A stretch of DNA of 64,000 nucleotides from the NCBI RefSeq assembly GCF_000379485.1, contig NZ_KB902310.1, forward strand, positions 124,001 through 188,000, given 5' to 3'. The position numbers and the translations under genes are program-made. Shown piece by piece: positions 9,191-18,074 of the stretch. Each line of letters opens with the position of its first letter. Positions within the stretch are counted from its first letter, which is position 1. A model generated the notes under the pieces. It had not been told where the DNA came from. It was given only the letters and a program-made list of their open reading frames with translations, and did not search any database. The DNA is from Wenxinia marina DSM 24838 (GTDB lineage Bacteria; Pseudomonadota; Alphaproteobacteria; Rhodobacterales; Rhodobacteraceae).

Positions 9191-9395
9191 CCTCGTCTCG
9201 GGGCAGAACGGGCCCGTCCTAGGCCCTGCCGCGCGGCCCTTCAAGGGCGGGCGGTCGTCGGCGCGTTCGGCGGAAAGCCCCGCCGTGGTTCGGCAGGTTC
9301 CTGCGCAAATAGAGGGGTGCACCGCCCGCGGACTCGACCCCGGGCGCGGGTTCGGGGTCTAGAACCGCCTCAGCTGCCACAACTTGAAGACCGAC

Positions 9396-10001
9396 ATGAA
9401 CGTTAAGATCGCTCTCGCGCCGCTCGCTGCCGCGGCGCTCCTCTCCGCCTGCGCCCCTCAGCCCGTCCCCGAGGACCTGCCGACCATTCCCGAGGCGCTG
9501 CCCGCGATGGCGTGGGATCACCGGCCCGAGGCCGACGAATGGACCGAAGCGACACTCGATGCGCTGCAGGACGAGGGCGCGGTCCTTCTGTCCACCCTTC
9601 CCGCCGACATCGGCACCTGGTGCCCCGGCTTCGCCTCGGCCCCGCGCGAGGACCGCGCGGCCTTCTGGAGCGGGCTGTTCTCGGCCCTCGCGAGGTTCGA
9701 GAGCACCTGGAACCCCCGCGCCGTCGGCGGCGGCGGCCGCTGGTTCGGCCTGGTGCAGATCGATCCGCGCACCGCCCGCGGCTACGGTTGCGAGGCGCAG
9801 TCGGGCGAGGCGCTGCGCGACGGCGCGGCCAATCTGGAATGCGCGGTACGCATCGCGGCGCGGCAGGTCGCGAACCGCGGGACCGTTTCGCGGGGGATGC
9901 TGGACTGGGGACCGTTCCACCATGACGGCCCGCGGGGCGAGATCCGCGCCTGGGTCAGCCAGCAGGATTACTGCCAGCCTGAGCGGACTTCAGCCGATTG
10001 A
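9396..10001 (+). CDS. Lysozyme-like (SLT-fold) lipoprotein
   Basis: 201 residues. The N-terminus is a lipoprotein signal with lipobox LLSAC and Cys19 as the lipidation site. The body resembles a soluble lytic transglycosylase fold: ALARFESTWNPRAVG supplies the likely catalytic Glu102, and WFGLVQIDPRTARGYGC resembles the G-L-x-Q-I motif. It is probably an envelope murein hydrolase. It is a paralogue of the next gene, sharing WCPxxA, RAAFW-GL and QDYCQ. An in-frame TTG at 9384 is less likely than the ATG at 9396. Confidence 0.75.
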   Translation: MNVKIALAPLAAAALLSACAPQPVPEDLPTIPEALPAMAWDHRPEADEWTEATLDALQDEGAVLLSTLPADIGTWCPGFASAPREDRAAFWSGLFSALARFESTWNPRAVGGGGRWFGLVQIDPRTARGYGCEAQSGEALRDGAANLECAVRIAARQVANRGTVSRGMLDWGPFHHDGPRGEIRAWVSQQDYCQPERTSAD

Positions 10002-10082
10002 TGACCTCTGCGCCGTAAGGCGTTGACCTATATGGAAACTTGCAGCTTGCCCCGGCGCGGCCGAGAGGGCATTGTCCGCCGC

Positions 10083-10922
10083 ATGCTCGCGAGCACGAGA
10101 ATCCTGGGGGGGATTCTGGCGGTGGTCTGGGGGTTGGCCGCGATCGCCGAGGAAGACCTCGCCGAAATGGCCACCCCCGGCGCCCTTGCCGGGGAGGCCG
10201 CTCCCGTCGAACTGGCCGCAGATCCGGCGGTTCTCGGCCCGATCCCCCGACCGCTGTCGCGTCCCGGCGCCCCGGTCGTGCTGCACCTCTACCCAGCGCC
10301 CGTCCGGCCCCGCGCCCGCGACCCGTACCTACCGGCCGCGCAGTGGAACGACCGCCCCGAGGGGCCGCTCTGGACGCGCACCATGATCTCGGCGCTGGAA
10401 GGGCACGGGCACGAGGTGATCGAGACGGTGCCCGACGACATTTCCGAATGGTGCCCCGCCTATGCCGGCAACGACGCGGACGAGCGCGCGGCCTTCTGGG
10501 TCGGGCTGATGTCGGGCGTCTCGCACTACGAGAGCCGGCACATCCCCGACGTGGTGGGCGCGGGCCTCTACTACGGCTTGCTGCAGATCTATCCGGGCAC
10601 CGCCGACGCCGTCGACTGCCGCGCCGACAGCGGAAGCGAACTGCGCAGCGCGGTCCCGAACCTCAGCTGCGCCGTGCGGATCATGTCCGTCGTGGTGCCG
10701 GATCATCAGGCCGTGGGTCTGCGCCGGGGTGGCTGGCAGGGGATCGCAAACCAGTGGGGGCCGATGACCCGTAACTTCGCGCGCGAGGCGATCCGCGACT
10801 ACACGCGGTCGCAGGACTACTGCCAGGTGGGCATGATCCGCTCGGCGCCGCGCCCGCCGGCACGGCCCTACGACCTCGTCAGGACCGCAGGGCCGGACGA
10901 CGCGTCGCGCGGACCAGGCTGA
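10083..10922 (+). CDS. Lysozyme-like (SLT-fold) exported protein, paralogue of the preceding gene
   Basis: 279 residues with a Sec-type signal (MLASTRILGGILAVVWGLAAIAE) instead of a lipobox, then a ~60-residue Ala/Pro-rich linker and the same SLT-like core. Likely catalytic Glu150 lies in SHYESRHIP; YYGLLQIYPGTA and QDYCQ near the end also match. The ATG at 10083 places the signal at the N-terminus; the frame is open from 10023 without such a signal. The 3' end overlaps the stop of the convergent acyltransferase gene by 44 bp. Together with the previous gene it is a tandem duplication with different anchoring. Confidence 0.72.
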   Translation: MLASTRILGGILAVVWGLAAIAEEDLAEMATPGALAGEAAPVELAADPAVLGPIPRPLSRPGAPVVLHLYPAPVRPRARDPYLPAAQWNDRPEGPLWTRTMISALEGHGHEVIETVPDDISEWCPAYAGNDADERAAFWVGLMSGVSHYESRHIPDVVGAGLYYGLLQIYPGTADAVDCRADSGSELRSAVPNLSCAVRIMSVVVPDHQAVGLRRGGWQGIANQWGPMTRNFAREAIRDYTRSQDYCQVGMIRSAPRPPARPYDLVRTAGPDDASRGPG

Positions 10923-11796
10923 CCGTCGGGTCGCCCGCATCCTCGCCGAGGGCGAGGGTGATCCGTCGCAGCATCTCGATCCCCTCTTCCGACGAGGCCG
11001 GAATGGCCGCGGGCGAGATCTCCTCGCCGACGGTCAGGCGATAGGGCTGGCGCGCCTTGTTCAGCGTCTCGTGGAACAAGGTGATGTCCCGCAGGGTCGG
11101 GTGGATCCGGTCGAACAGGTAGAACAGGATCGAGTTGCGGGCGCGGATCTTGATCGGAATCACCGGCAGCTCGAACTTGCGGGCCAGCATCGCGGCCGAG
11201 GCCATCCATTCGCGTTCGTGCAGGCGAAGGCCACGCCGCTTGGCGAGGCGCCCGGACGGAAAGATGACGCCGAGCCGGCCCTCGGCCACGGCCTGGCGGG
11301 TGAAGGCCATCGTCTCGCGCGTCTTGCCGTGGCTGCGCTTCTCCTTGCGCCATTCGACCGGCGCGATCGTGTCCTCCATCTGGGGGACGACGCGCAGGAT
11401 GTCGCGGTTGGCATAGACGTACATGTCGGGACGGATCGCCGTCAGCACCTTCCACAGGACGATGCCGTCCATGATGCCGGTCGGATGGTTGGCGACGATG
11501 AGGGCGGGTCCGTGGCGCGGAATGTTCGACAGGCCGGTGACCTGAACGTCACGGGCCAGCAGCGCGGCAAGGTCGTCCATCAGCTGGGCGGTTGTCCAGT
11601 CGCGGTACTTCTCTGCAAGCTCCACCGTGCGATCGTAGCTGAGGCCGAGGTGCAGCAGACCGCGGGTCCAGCGGATCATCGGCCCCCGGCGATACATCCA
11701 GGGGGCGCGCTCTGCGATGAGCGGATCGAGGCGATTGCGCATGCTCGCCGGCGGGGGCGGGGCGGTCTCGCCCGGCAATTCCATGCTGTCCTTCAT
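10879..11796 (-). CDS. Lysophospholipid acyltransferase (PlsC-like)
   Basis: 305 residues. The acyltransferase motif NHPTGIMDG (H104, D110) is the variant NHP-x-G-x-x-DG seen in a PlsC subfamily that includes ornithine-lipid and haemolysin-like acyltransferases. FPSGRLAKRRGL and PVIPIKIRARNS supply the later acceptor-binding blocks. It is predicted to transfer an acyl group to a lysolipid at the cytoplasmic face of the inner membrane; the exact acceptor cannot be told. The 3' end overlaps the convergent SLT-like gene. Start ATG 11796; an in-frame ATG at 11784 is possible. Confidence 0.82.
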   Translation of the reverse strand: MKDSMELPGETAPPPPASMRNRLDPLIAERAPWMYRRGPMIRWTRGLLHLGLSYDRTVELAEKYRDWTTAQLMDDLAALLARDVQVTGLSNIPRHGPALIVANHPTGIMDGIVLWKVLTAIRPDMYVYANRDILRVVPQMEDTIAPVEWRKEKRSHGKTRETMAFTRQAVAEGRLGVIFPSGRLAKRRGLRLHEREWMASAAMLARKFELPVIPIKIRARNSILFYLFDRIHPTLRDITLFHETLNKARQPYRLTVGEEISPAAIPASSEEGIEMLRRITLALGEDAGDPTVSLVRATRRPALRS

Positions 11797-11946
11797 CAGG
11801 CCCGTCCAGGAGATCGCGGACGATGTAGGTCACGCCGCGGTAATGGTTCAATGACAATTGAGGGTGAAAAGAGCGGAAATCAAGCAAGGCCGGAACAGGG
11901 GCACGGGGCCGGCGAGCACTCGCCCACCGGCCCCGGGTATGGCCGA

Positions 11947-12507
11947 TCAGGCCGCGCTGCGGGCGTGGTCGCCCTCTTCGATCTCCTCGACGATCTTGTC
12001 GATGAAGGCCGGCAGGTCGTCCGGATTGCGGCTTGTGATAATGCCGTTGTCCGTCACGACTTCCTTGTCGTGGACGTTCGCGCCGGCGTTCTTCAGGTCG
12101 GTGCGGATCGACGGGTAGGAAGTGACGTCCCGGCCGCGCACGACGTCCGCCTCGATCAGCAGCCACGGGCCGTGGCAGACGGCGGCGACGATCTTGCCCT
12201 GGGTCACGGCGTCCTTCACCAACTGCACCGCCTTCGGCTCCAGGCGGAGCTTGTCGGGGTTGATCTGGCCGCCGGGCAGGACGACCGCGTCGTAGTCGGC
12301 AATCTGGACGTCGGCGAGCTTCAGGTCGGATGAGACGCTGTCGCCCCAGTCGGTCTTGTCCCAGCTCTTGATGTCGCCGCCCTCGGGCGAGGCGATGTGG
12401 ACCGTCGCGCCGCGCTCGCGCAGCTTGTCCAGCGGCTGACGCAGTTCGCTGCGCTCGTAGCCGTCGGTGGCGACGATCAGGACCTTGGCGTCGGTGATCT
12501 TGGTCAT
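11947..12507 (-). CDS. DJ-1/PfpI family protein
   Basis: 186 residues of the PfpI/YhbO group in the class I glutamine amidotransferase-like superfamily. The nucleophile elbow is AAVCHGPWLL with Cys111-His112, and VVLPGGQINPDKLR is the usual oxyanion-side loop. PfpI/YhbO-type proteins are described as stress-related glyoxalases, deglycases or proteases; which activity applies here is unknown. It has its own ATG at 12507 with a GGAGG site (rc of CATCCTCC) 5 nt upstream. It sits just downstream of pepN on the same strand (54 bp), so it may be cotranscribed. Confidence 0.88.
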   Translation of the reverse strand: MTKITDAKVLIVATDGYERSELRQPLDKLRERGATVHIASPEGGDIKSWDKTDWGDSVSSDLKLADVQIADYDAVVLPGGQINPDKLRLEPKAVQLVKDAVTQGKIVAAVCHGPWLLIEADVVRGRDVTSYPSIRTDLKNAGANVHDKEVVTDNGIITSRNPDDLPAFIDKIVEEIEEGDHARSAA

Positions 12508-12561
12508 GGCATCCTCCTTCGGGTGCTTGCCGGGGAGAACGCCTTGCGCCGGCCCTCGTTC

Positions 12562-15114
12562 CTAGTCCCCCAGCATCCTCTGCACCATTTCGCCGAGGTC
12601 GCGGCTGAGCCGGTCGGTCCCGGCGATCCGCCGCAGGCAGGCGCGGATTTTCCCTTGCCGCTCCGCGTCGTAGCGGCCCCACGTCTCGAAGACCTTGCTC
12701 ATGCCGGCGGCCGTCTGGGGGTTCAGCGGGTCGAGTTTCAGCAGCCAGTCGGTCACGAACTCGTAACCCCGGCCGTCCGCGCGGTGGAAGCCGGCGTGAT
12801 TGTTCGCGAAGCCGCCGACGAGGGCGCGGAAGCGGTTCGGCGTCTTCCAGTGGAAGGCCGGATGGCGGGCCAGCTCCTGTGTGGTGTCGAGGGCCTGCTC
12901 CGCCGGGGCGAGACCGGCGCGGAGGCCGAACCAGCGGTCCATCACCAGCCGCTCGCCCTGCCAACGGTCGTGGTAGGTCTGCGATTGGTCCTCGCCCGCG
13001 CCGATGGCGAGGAGGGCGGCGAGCGCGGCGACGGACTGGGTCATGTTGTCGGCGGCGGCGAACTGGGTCCGGGCGCGGGCGCCGCCGTCGATCCGGGTCA
13101 GCAGCGCCAGCGCGGCGTTGGCGAGCGACCGGCGGCCGGCGTCGTCGGCGTCGGGCCGGTAGGGGCCGGTCGGCTGCATCCGCTCGTGCAGGTCGGCGAG
13201 GGTCGCCTCGTGCGCGCCGGCGATCGCCTCCTGCACCGCTCGCCTGCCGGCATGGATGGCGTCGGGGTCGGGCGTCGTGCCGGCCGCATGCAGCGCCTGC
13301 GCGATCTCGTCCTCGGACGGCAACGACAGGACGAGGGCGCGGAAGGCCGGGTCCAGCGTCTCGTCCCGCAGGGTCCGGCCGAGGCCGTCCAGGTAGTCCG
13401 CGCCGGGGGCGGTGCCGTCGGTGGCGGCGGCGGTCAGCGCCGACATCGCAAGCGCCCGGCCGGCGTCCCACTTGTTGTAGGGGTCGGTGTCGTGGGCGAG
13501 GAGGAAGGCCCTCTCGGCGTCCGTGGTCGCACGGTCGAGCCGGACGGGGGCCGAGAAGTTGCGCAGGATCGACGGGACCGGCCGGGAGGCGAGGCCGTCG
13601 AAGGTAAAGCTCTGCTCCTCCTTCGTCATCTCCAGCACGGTCGTCGGGACGACCTCGTCGCCGTTGGGGTTCAGCAGGCCCACCGCGAGGGGAATGACCA
13701 ACGGCTGCTTGTCCGTCTGCCCCGGCGTCGGCGGAGTCTCCTGCCGGAAGGTCAATGTATAGGTGCCGTCCTCCCATTGCTCGCTGACCGTCAGGCGCGG
13801 CGTGCCGGCCTGCGAATACCACAGCTTGAACTGCGACAGGTCGCGCCCCGTCGCCTCCTCGAACGCGGCGAGCCAGTCCTCGATCGTCGCGGCCTCGCCG
13901 TCGTGCCGCTGGAAATAGAGGTCGACCGCCTTGCGGTAGCCGTCGTCGCCGACCAGCCGCTTGAGCATCCCGATCAGCTCCGCCCCCTTCTCGTAGACGG
14001 TGATCGTGTAGAAATTGTTGATCTCGACGAAGCTCTCGGGCCGGACCGGGTGCGCCAGAGGCCCGCCATCCTCGCGGAACTGGCGGGTGCGCATCAGGCT
14101 GGCATCCTCGATCCGCTTCACCGCGGCCGAGCGCATGTCGGACGTGAACTGCTGGTCGCGGTAGACCGTCAGCCCCTCCTTCAGGCACAGCTGGAACCAG
14201 TCGCGGCAGGTGACCCGGTTGCCCGTCCAGTTGTGGAAGTACTCATGCGCGATCACCGCCTCGATCCGCTCGAAGGTCGCGTCGGTCGCGGTGTCGGGGG
14301 AGGCGAGGACGAGGGCGGAGTTGAAGATGTTCAACCCCTTGTTCTCCATCGCGCCCATGTTGAAGTCGTCCACGGCCACGATGTTGAAGACGTCCAGGTC
14401 GTACTCGCGACCGTAGACCTCCTCGTCCCAGCGCATCGACGCCTTCAGCGCCTCCATCGCGAAGGCGCAGCGGTCCTCGTCGCCGGCGCGGACCCAGATC
14501 CCGAGGGCGACCTCCCGGCCCGACATCGTGACGAAGGTGTCCCGGTGCGCCACGAGGTCGCCGGCGACCAGCGCGAACAGGTAGGCGGGCTTCGGCCAGG
14601 GATCGTCCCACTCGGCCCAGCCGTCGCCGGACCCGGCCGGGTTGCCGTTCGACAGGAGCACTGGCAGGTCCGACTCGATCCGCACCCGGAACGGCGCCAT
14701 CACGTCGGGGCGGTCGGGGTACCAGGTGATCTTGCGGAAGCCCTCGGCCTCGCATTGTGTGCAGTACATGCCGTTCGACATGTAGAGGCCCTCGAGCGCG
14801 GTATTGCCGGCCGGGTCGACCTCGACCTCCGCCTCCCAGGTGAAGGCGCCGTCCGGCACGTCCGCCTCGATACCGCCCGGCACTTCGCGCGGCGTCACCT
14901 CCGCCCCGTCGATCCGTGCCGAGAGCGTCTTCAGCCCCTCTCCATGGAGGAAGAAGCGCCGGTCGGACGTGGCCGGGTTCGGCACGAAGCGGATGCGCGA
15001 CAGGACCCGCGTCGCGGTCGGCGCGAGGCGGAAGGTCAGCTCCACCCGCTCCACCAGCCACGGCGGCGGGGCGTAGTCGGCGAGGTGGATCGTCTGGGGG
15101 GCGGCGTCCTTCAT
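12562..15114 (-). CDS. pepN: Aminopeptidase N (M1 metallopeptidase)
   Basis: 850 residues, close to E. coli PepN (870). It has the exopeptidase motif GAMENKG around residue 255 and the zinc motif HEYFHNW at 290-296, with the third ligand Glu in LCLKEG about 20 residues on. A YEKGAELIGM segment carrying the catalytic Tyr and the long C-terminal helical domain ending QRMLGD are also present. It is a broad-specificity cytosolic aminopeptidase that finishes peptide degradation. The ATG at 15114 starts MKDAAPQTIHLADY, matching the family. Confidence 0.95.
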   Translation of the reverse strand: MKDAAPQTIHLADYAPPPWLVERVELTFRLAPTATRVLSRIRFVPNPATSDRRFFLHGEGLKTLSARIDGAEVTPREVPGGIEADVPDGAFTWEAEVEVDPAGNTALEGLYMSNGMYCTQCEAEGFRKITWYPDRPDVMAPFRVRIESDLPVLLSNGNPAGSGDGWAEWDDPWPKPAYLFALVAGDLVAHRDTFVTMSGREVALGIWVRAGDEDRCAFAMEALKASMRWDEEVYGREYDLDVFNIVAVDDFNMGAMENKGLNIFNSALVLASPDTATDATFERIEAVIAHEYFHNWTGNRVTCRDWFQLCLKEGLTVYRDQQFTSDMRSAAVKRIEDASLMRTRQFREDGGPLAHPVRPESFVEINNFYTITVYEKGAELIGMLKRLVGDDGYRKAVDLYFQRHDGEAATIEDWLAAFEEATGRDLSQFKLWYSQAGTPRLTVSEQWEDGTYTLTFRQETPPTPGQTDKQPLVIPLAVGLLNPNGDEVVPTTVLEMTKEEQSFTFDGLASRPVPSILRNFSAPVRLDRATTDAERAFLLAHDTDPYNKWDAGRALAMSALTAAATDGTAPGADYLDGLGRTLRDETLDPAFRALVLSLPSEDEIAQALHAAGTTPDPDAIHAGRRAVQEAIAGAHEATLADLHERMQPTGPYRPDADDAGRRSLANAALALLTRIDGGARARTQFAAADNMTQSVAALAALLAIGAGEDQSQTYHDRWQGERLVMDRWFGLRAGLAPAEQALDTTQELARHPAFHWKTPNRFRALVGGFANNHAGFHRADGRGYEFVTDWLLKLDPLNPQTAAGMSKVFETWGRYDAERQGKIRACLRRIAGTDRLSRDLGEMVQRMLGD

Positions 15115-15200
15115 GTGACCTCTCGGGGCAGGAACCGGGGGCGGCAGACAAGCGTAGGTCCGGCGAACGCTGCCCGCAATGGGCGTCTAGGAGGCATGGA

Positions 15201-15404
15201 ATGTCCGCACCCAAGACCGACGTCGACAAGCAGGCGCGCCGCCACCGGCCGGCGATCTGGGGAATCACCATCGCCGTGCTGTTCGGGGTCGCGCTTCTGG
15301 TGGTCCGCCTGTTCTGGTGGGCCGAGGACGGCACCGATCCCGAAGGCGCCGAGCTGCAGAACGAGCTCGGCATCGAATCCGAGATAGAACCCGCCTCGGA
15401 GTAG
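15201..15404 (+). CDS. Small single-pass membrane protein
   Basis: 67 residues: basic N-terminus (MSAPKTDVDKQARRHRPAIW), one transmembrane segment at about 19-41 ending in FWWAEDG, then an acidic tail (DPEGAELQNELGIESEIEP). A GGAGG site sits 5 nt before the ATG at 15201. It is divergent from pepN, and 69 bp upstream of glcB on the same strand. No recognised family. The predicted topology is cytoplasmic N-terminus and periplasmic acidic C-terminus. Confidence 0.65.
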   Translation: MSAPKTDVDKQARRHRPAIWGITIAVLFGVALLVVRLFWWAEDGTDPEGAELQNELGIESEIEPASE

Positions 15405-15473
15405 GAGCCGGGCGGGGTTGTCGCCGCGGGAAAACGTGGTCTAGTCCGGCCGGACACACGGCTGGAGTACGCC

Positions 15474-17624
15474 ATGACCGACCGCGCCCCGCGCCACGGC
15501 CTTCAGGTCGCCGCCGCCCTCGCCGAATTCATCGAGACCCGCGCCCTGCCGGGCACCGGCGTCGATCGTGATGCGTTCTGGAGCGGCTTCTCACGCCTCG
15601 TCCACGACCTCGCGCCACGCAACCGGACGCTGCTGGAGCGGCGGGCGGACCTGCAGGCACGGATCGACGCGTGGCACGCGGCGCATCGTACCGGACCCCA
15701 CCATCCGGCGGAGTACGAAGCGTACCTGCGCGACATCGGCTACCTGCTGGACGAGGGTCCCGATTTCACGATCGAGACGACGGGCGTCGATCCCGAGATC
15801 GCCGAGGTGGCGGGGCCACAGCTGGTTGTGCCGATCACCAACGCCCGCTTCGCTCTGAACGCGGCCAATGCCCGGTGGGGCAGCCTCTACGACGCGCTCT
15901 ACGGCACCGACGTGCTCGGCCCACCGCCGTCGGGCGGGGGTTACGACGTCGACCGCGGGGGGGCGGTCATCGCGCGGGCGAAGGCGTTTCTCGACGAGGC
16001 GGTGCCGCTCGACGGCGCGCGCTGGGACGAGGTGACGGGGATCGAGGCGGGACGGGAGCTGGGCCTGCGGACGGCGCGCGGCGCGGTGGCGCTGGCTCGG
16101 CCGGAGCAGTACGGGGGCCATGCACAGGATGGCGACTGGGGCTTCGTCCTGTTGCAGAACAACGGCTTGCGGATCGAGATTCTGGTGAACCGCGACCACG
16201 AGATCGGATCGACGGACCCGGCCGGCATCGCCGCGGTGAACCTCGAATCCGCGCTGACGGCGATCATGGATTGCGAGGATTCCGTCGCCTGCGTCGACGC
16301 CGAGGACAAGGTCCTCGCCTATTCCAACTGGCTGGGCCTGATGAAGGGCGACCTGACCGAGACCTTCCGCAAGGGCGGCGAGGAGGTGACGCGCAAGCTA
16401 TACGGCGACTTCACCTACACCGCGCCGGACGGATCGGACCTGCCGGTGAAGTGCCGCGCGCTCATGCTGATCCGCAACGTCGGCCACCTGATGACGAACC
16501 CGGCGATCCTGCTGGAGGACGGCTCGGAGATCCCCGAGGGGCTGATGGACGCGATGGTGACGACGCTCGTCGCGATGCACGACCTGAGGAAGACAGGCGG
16601 GCCGCGCAATTCGTTCACCGGCTCCGTCTACGTGGTGAAGCCCAAGATGCACGGGCCGGAGGAGGTCGCCTTCGCCGTCGAGACCTTCGACCGGGTGGAG
16701 GAGGTGCTGGGCCTGCCGCGCAATACCGTCAAGCTCGGCATCATGGACGAGGAGCGGCGGACGTCCGTAAACCTCAAGGAGTGCATCCGGGCGGCGAAGG
16801 CGCGGGTCTGCTTCATCAACACCGGCTTCCTGGACCGGACGGGCGACGAGATCCACACCTCGATGGAGGCGGGGCCGATGGTCCCCAAGGGCGAGATGAA
16901 GAACTCCGCCTGGATCCGGGCCTACGAGGACCGCAACGTTGATATCGGGCTGGCCTGCGGCTTTCGCGGGCGGGCACAGATCGGCAAGGGCATGTGGGCG
17001 ATGCCGGACCGGATGGCGGACATGCTGGAGCAGAAGATCGGCCATCCGGAGGCCGGGGCCAACTGCGCCTGGGTGCCGTCGCCGACCGCCGCGACGCTGC
17101 ACGCGATGCATTACCATCAGGTGGACGTGGCCGCCCGGCAGGCGGAGATCGCGGCCGGCGGGCCGCGGGGGACGCTGCGCGATCTGCTCACGATTCCCGT
17201 GGCTTCGGGCCGGAACTTCACGGACGAGGAGGTGGCGCAGGAGGTGGAGAACAACGCGCAGGGCATCCTTGGCTACGTGGTGCGCTGGATCGATCAGGGG
17301 GTCGGCTGCTCCAAGGTGCCGGACATCCACGATGTCGGGCTGATGGAGGACCGGGCGACCTGCCGGATCTCGTCGCAGGGCCTCGCCAATTGGCTGCACC
17401 ACGGGGTGGTGAGCGAGGACCAGGTGATGGCGGCGATGAAGAAGATGGCCGCCGTGGTGGACCGGCAGAACGCGGATGATCCGCTCTACCGGCCGATGGC
17501 ACCCGAATTCGATGGCCCCGCGTTCCGCGCCGCCTGCGCGCTGGTGTTCGAGGGGCGGGCGCAGCCCTCTGGCTATACCGAGCCGGTGCTGCATCGCTAC
17601 CGGGCCGAGGCGAAGGGCGCCTGA
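15474..17624 (+). CDS. glcB: Malate synthase G
   Basis: 716 residues, normal for malate synthase G (about 723). It condenses glyoxylate with acetyl-CoA to malate in the glyoxylate bypass and glycolate use. Landmarks: [20 protein letters not shown] (metal and glyoxylate site), [46 protein letters not shown] (catalytic Asp) and the C-terminal VADVR-like [16 protein letters not shown]. Its TGA overlaps the next start codon (TGATG), so the methyltransferase-like gene is translationally coupled. Confidence 0.96.
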   Translation: MTDRAPRHGLQVAAALAEFIETRALPGTGVDRDAFWSGFSRLVHDLAPRNRTLLERRADLQARIDAWHAAHRTGPHHPAEYEAYLRDIGYLLDEGPDFTIETTGVDPEIAEVAGPQLVVPITNARFALNAANARWGSLYDALYGTDVLGPPPSGGGYDVDRGGAVIARAKAFLDEAVPLDGARWDEVTGIEAGRELGLRTARGAVALARPEQYGGHAQDGDWGFVLLQNNGLRIEILVNRDHEIGSTDPAGIAAVNLESALTAIMDCEDSVACVDAEDKVLAYSNWLGLMKGDLTETFRKGGEEVTRKLYGDFTYTAPDGSDLPVKCRALMLIRNVGHLMTNPAILLEDGSEIPEGLMDAMVTTLVAMHDLRKTGGPRNSFTGSVYVVKPKMHGPEEVAFAVETFDRVEEVLGLPRNTVKLGIMDEERRTSVNLKECIRAAKARVCFINTGFLDRTGDEIHTSMEAGPMVPKGEMKNSAWIRAYEDRNVDIGLACGFRGRAQIGKGMWAMPDRMADMLEQKIGHPEAGANCAWVPSPTAATLHAMHYHQVDVAARQAEIAAGGPRGTLRDLLTIPVASGRNFTDEEVAQEVENNAQGILGYVVRWIDQGVGCSKVPDIHDVGLMEDRATCRISSQGLANWLHHGVVSEDQVMAAMKKMAAVVDRQNADDPLYRPMAPEFDGPAFRAACALVFEGRAQPSGYTEPVLHRYRAEAKGA

Positions 17625-18073
17625 TGTCGGTCCGCCGCGATTTTTCCGATATCCCGCCGATCTGGGCGTTCGGCGTGCTGGTGGCGCAGGGCCTGCTGGC
17701 GCGGTGGCTGCCGCTCGTCACGTGGGAAGGCGGGCGCCTTGCCGGCATGGCCCTTCTGGGCGCCGGGCTGGCGCTGGTCCTGTGGGCGTCGCTCTGGTTC
17801 CGGCGCAAGCGGACCAGCATCGAGCCGCGCGAGCGGCCGTCGGCGCTGATCGTCGAGGGGCCGTTCCGGGTGAACCGCAACCCGATCTATACCGGCATGG
17901 CGCTGGCGCTCCTTGGCGCCGGCATCGGCCTCGGCGCGCTCTCGGCGGTGCTGGCGGCTCTGGTCTTTCCCGTCGTCATCGACCGCCGCTTCGTCCGCGG
18001 CGAGGAGGCGGCGCTGCGGGACGTCTTCGGCGCCGAGGCGGAGCGCTACATCGCCGCGACCCGCCGCTGGTAG
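17624..18073 (+). CDS. Isoprenylcysteine carboxyl methyltransferase-like membrane protein
   Basis: 149 residues with three to four membrane segments and the ICMT/PEMT signature VEGPFRVNRNPIYTGMAL at about 75-92. GEEAALRDVFGAEAERYIAATRRW forms the usual C-terminal EE and Y-x-x-Y/R portion. Members are SAM-dependent membrane methyltransferases, but bacterial versions have diverse or unknown substrates. Its ATG overlaps the glcB stop by one base. The last codon lies 1 bp from the stop of the convergent P450 gene. No functional tie to malate synthase is evident apart from coupling. Confidence 0.82.
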   Translation: MSVRRDFSDIPPIWAFGVLVAQGLLARWLPLVTWEGGRLAGMALLGAGLALVLWASLWFRRKRTSIEPRERPSALIVEGPFRVNRNPIYTGMALALLGAGIGLGALSAVLAALVFPVVIDRRFVRGEEAALRDVFGAEAERYIAATRRW

Positions 18074-18074
18074 G

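Noticed and set aside
11549-14188. An 879-codon reverse-strand frame spanning three genes
   Set aside because: It is an out-of-frame reading of pepN, the PfpI gene and the acyltransferase; the translation is low complexity.
12397-15387. A 996-codon open frame antisense to pepN
   Set aside because: The opposite strand encodes a full aminopeptidase N with catalytic motifs. The antisense product is Arg/Gly/Val-rich with no recognisable domain, as expected from third-position GC bias.
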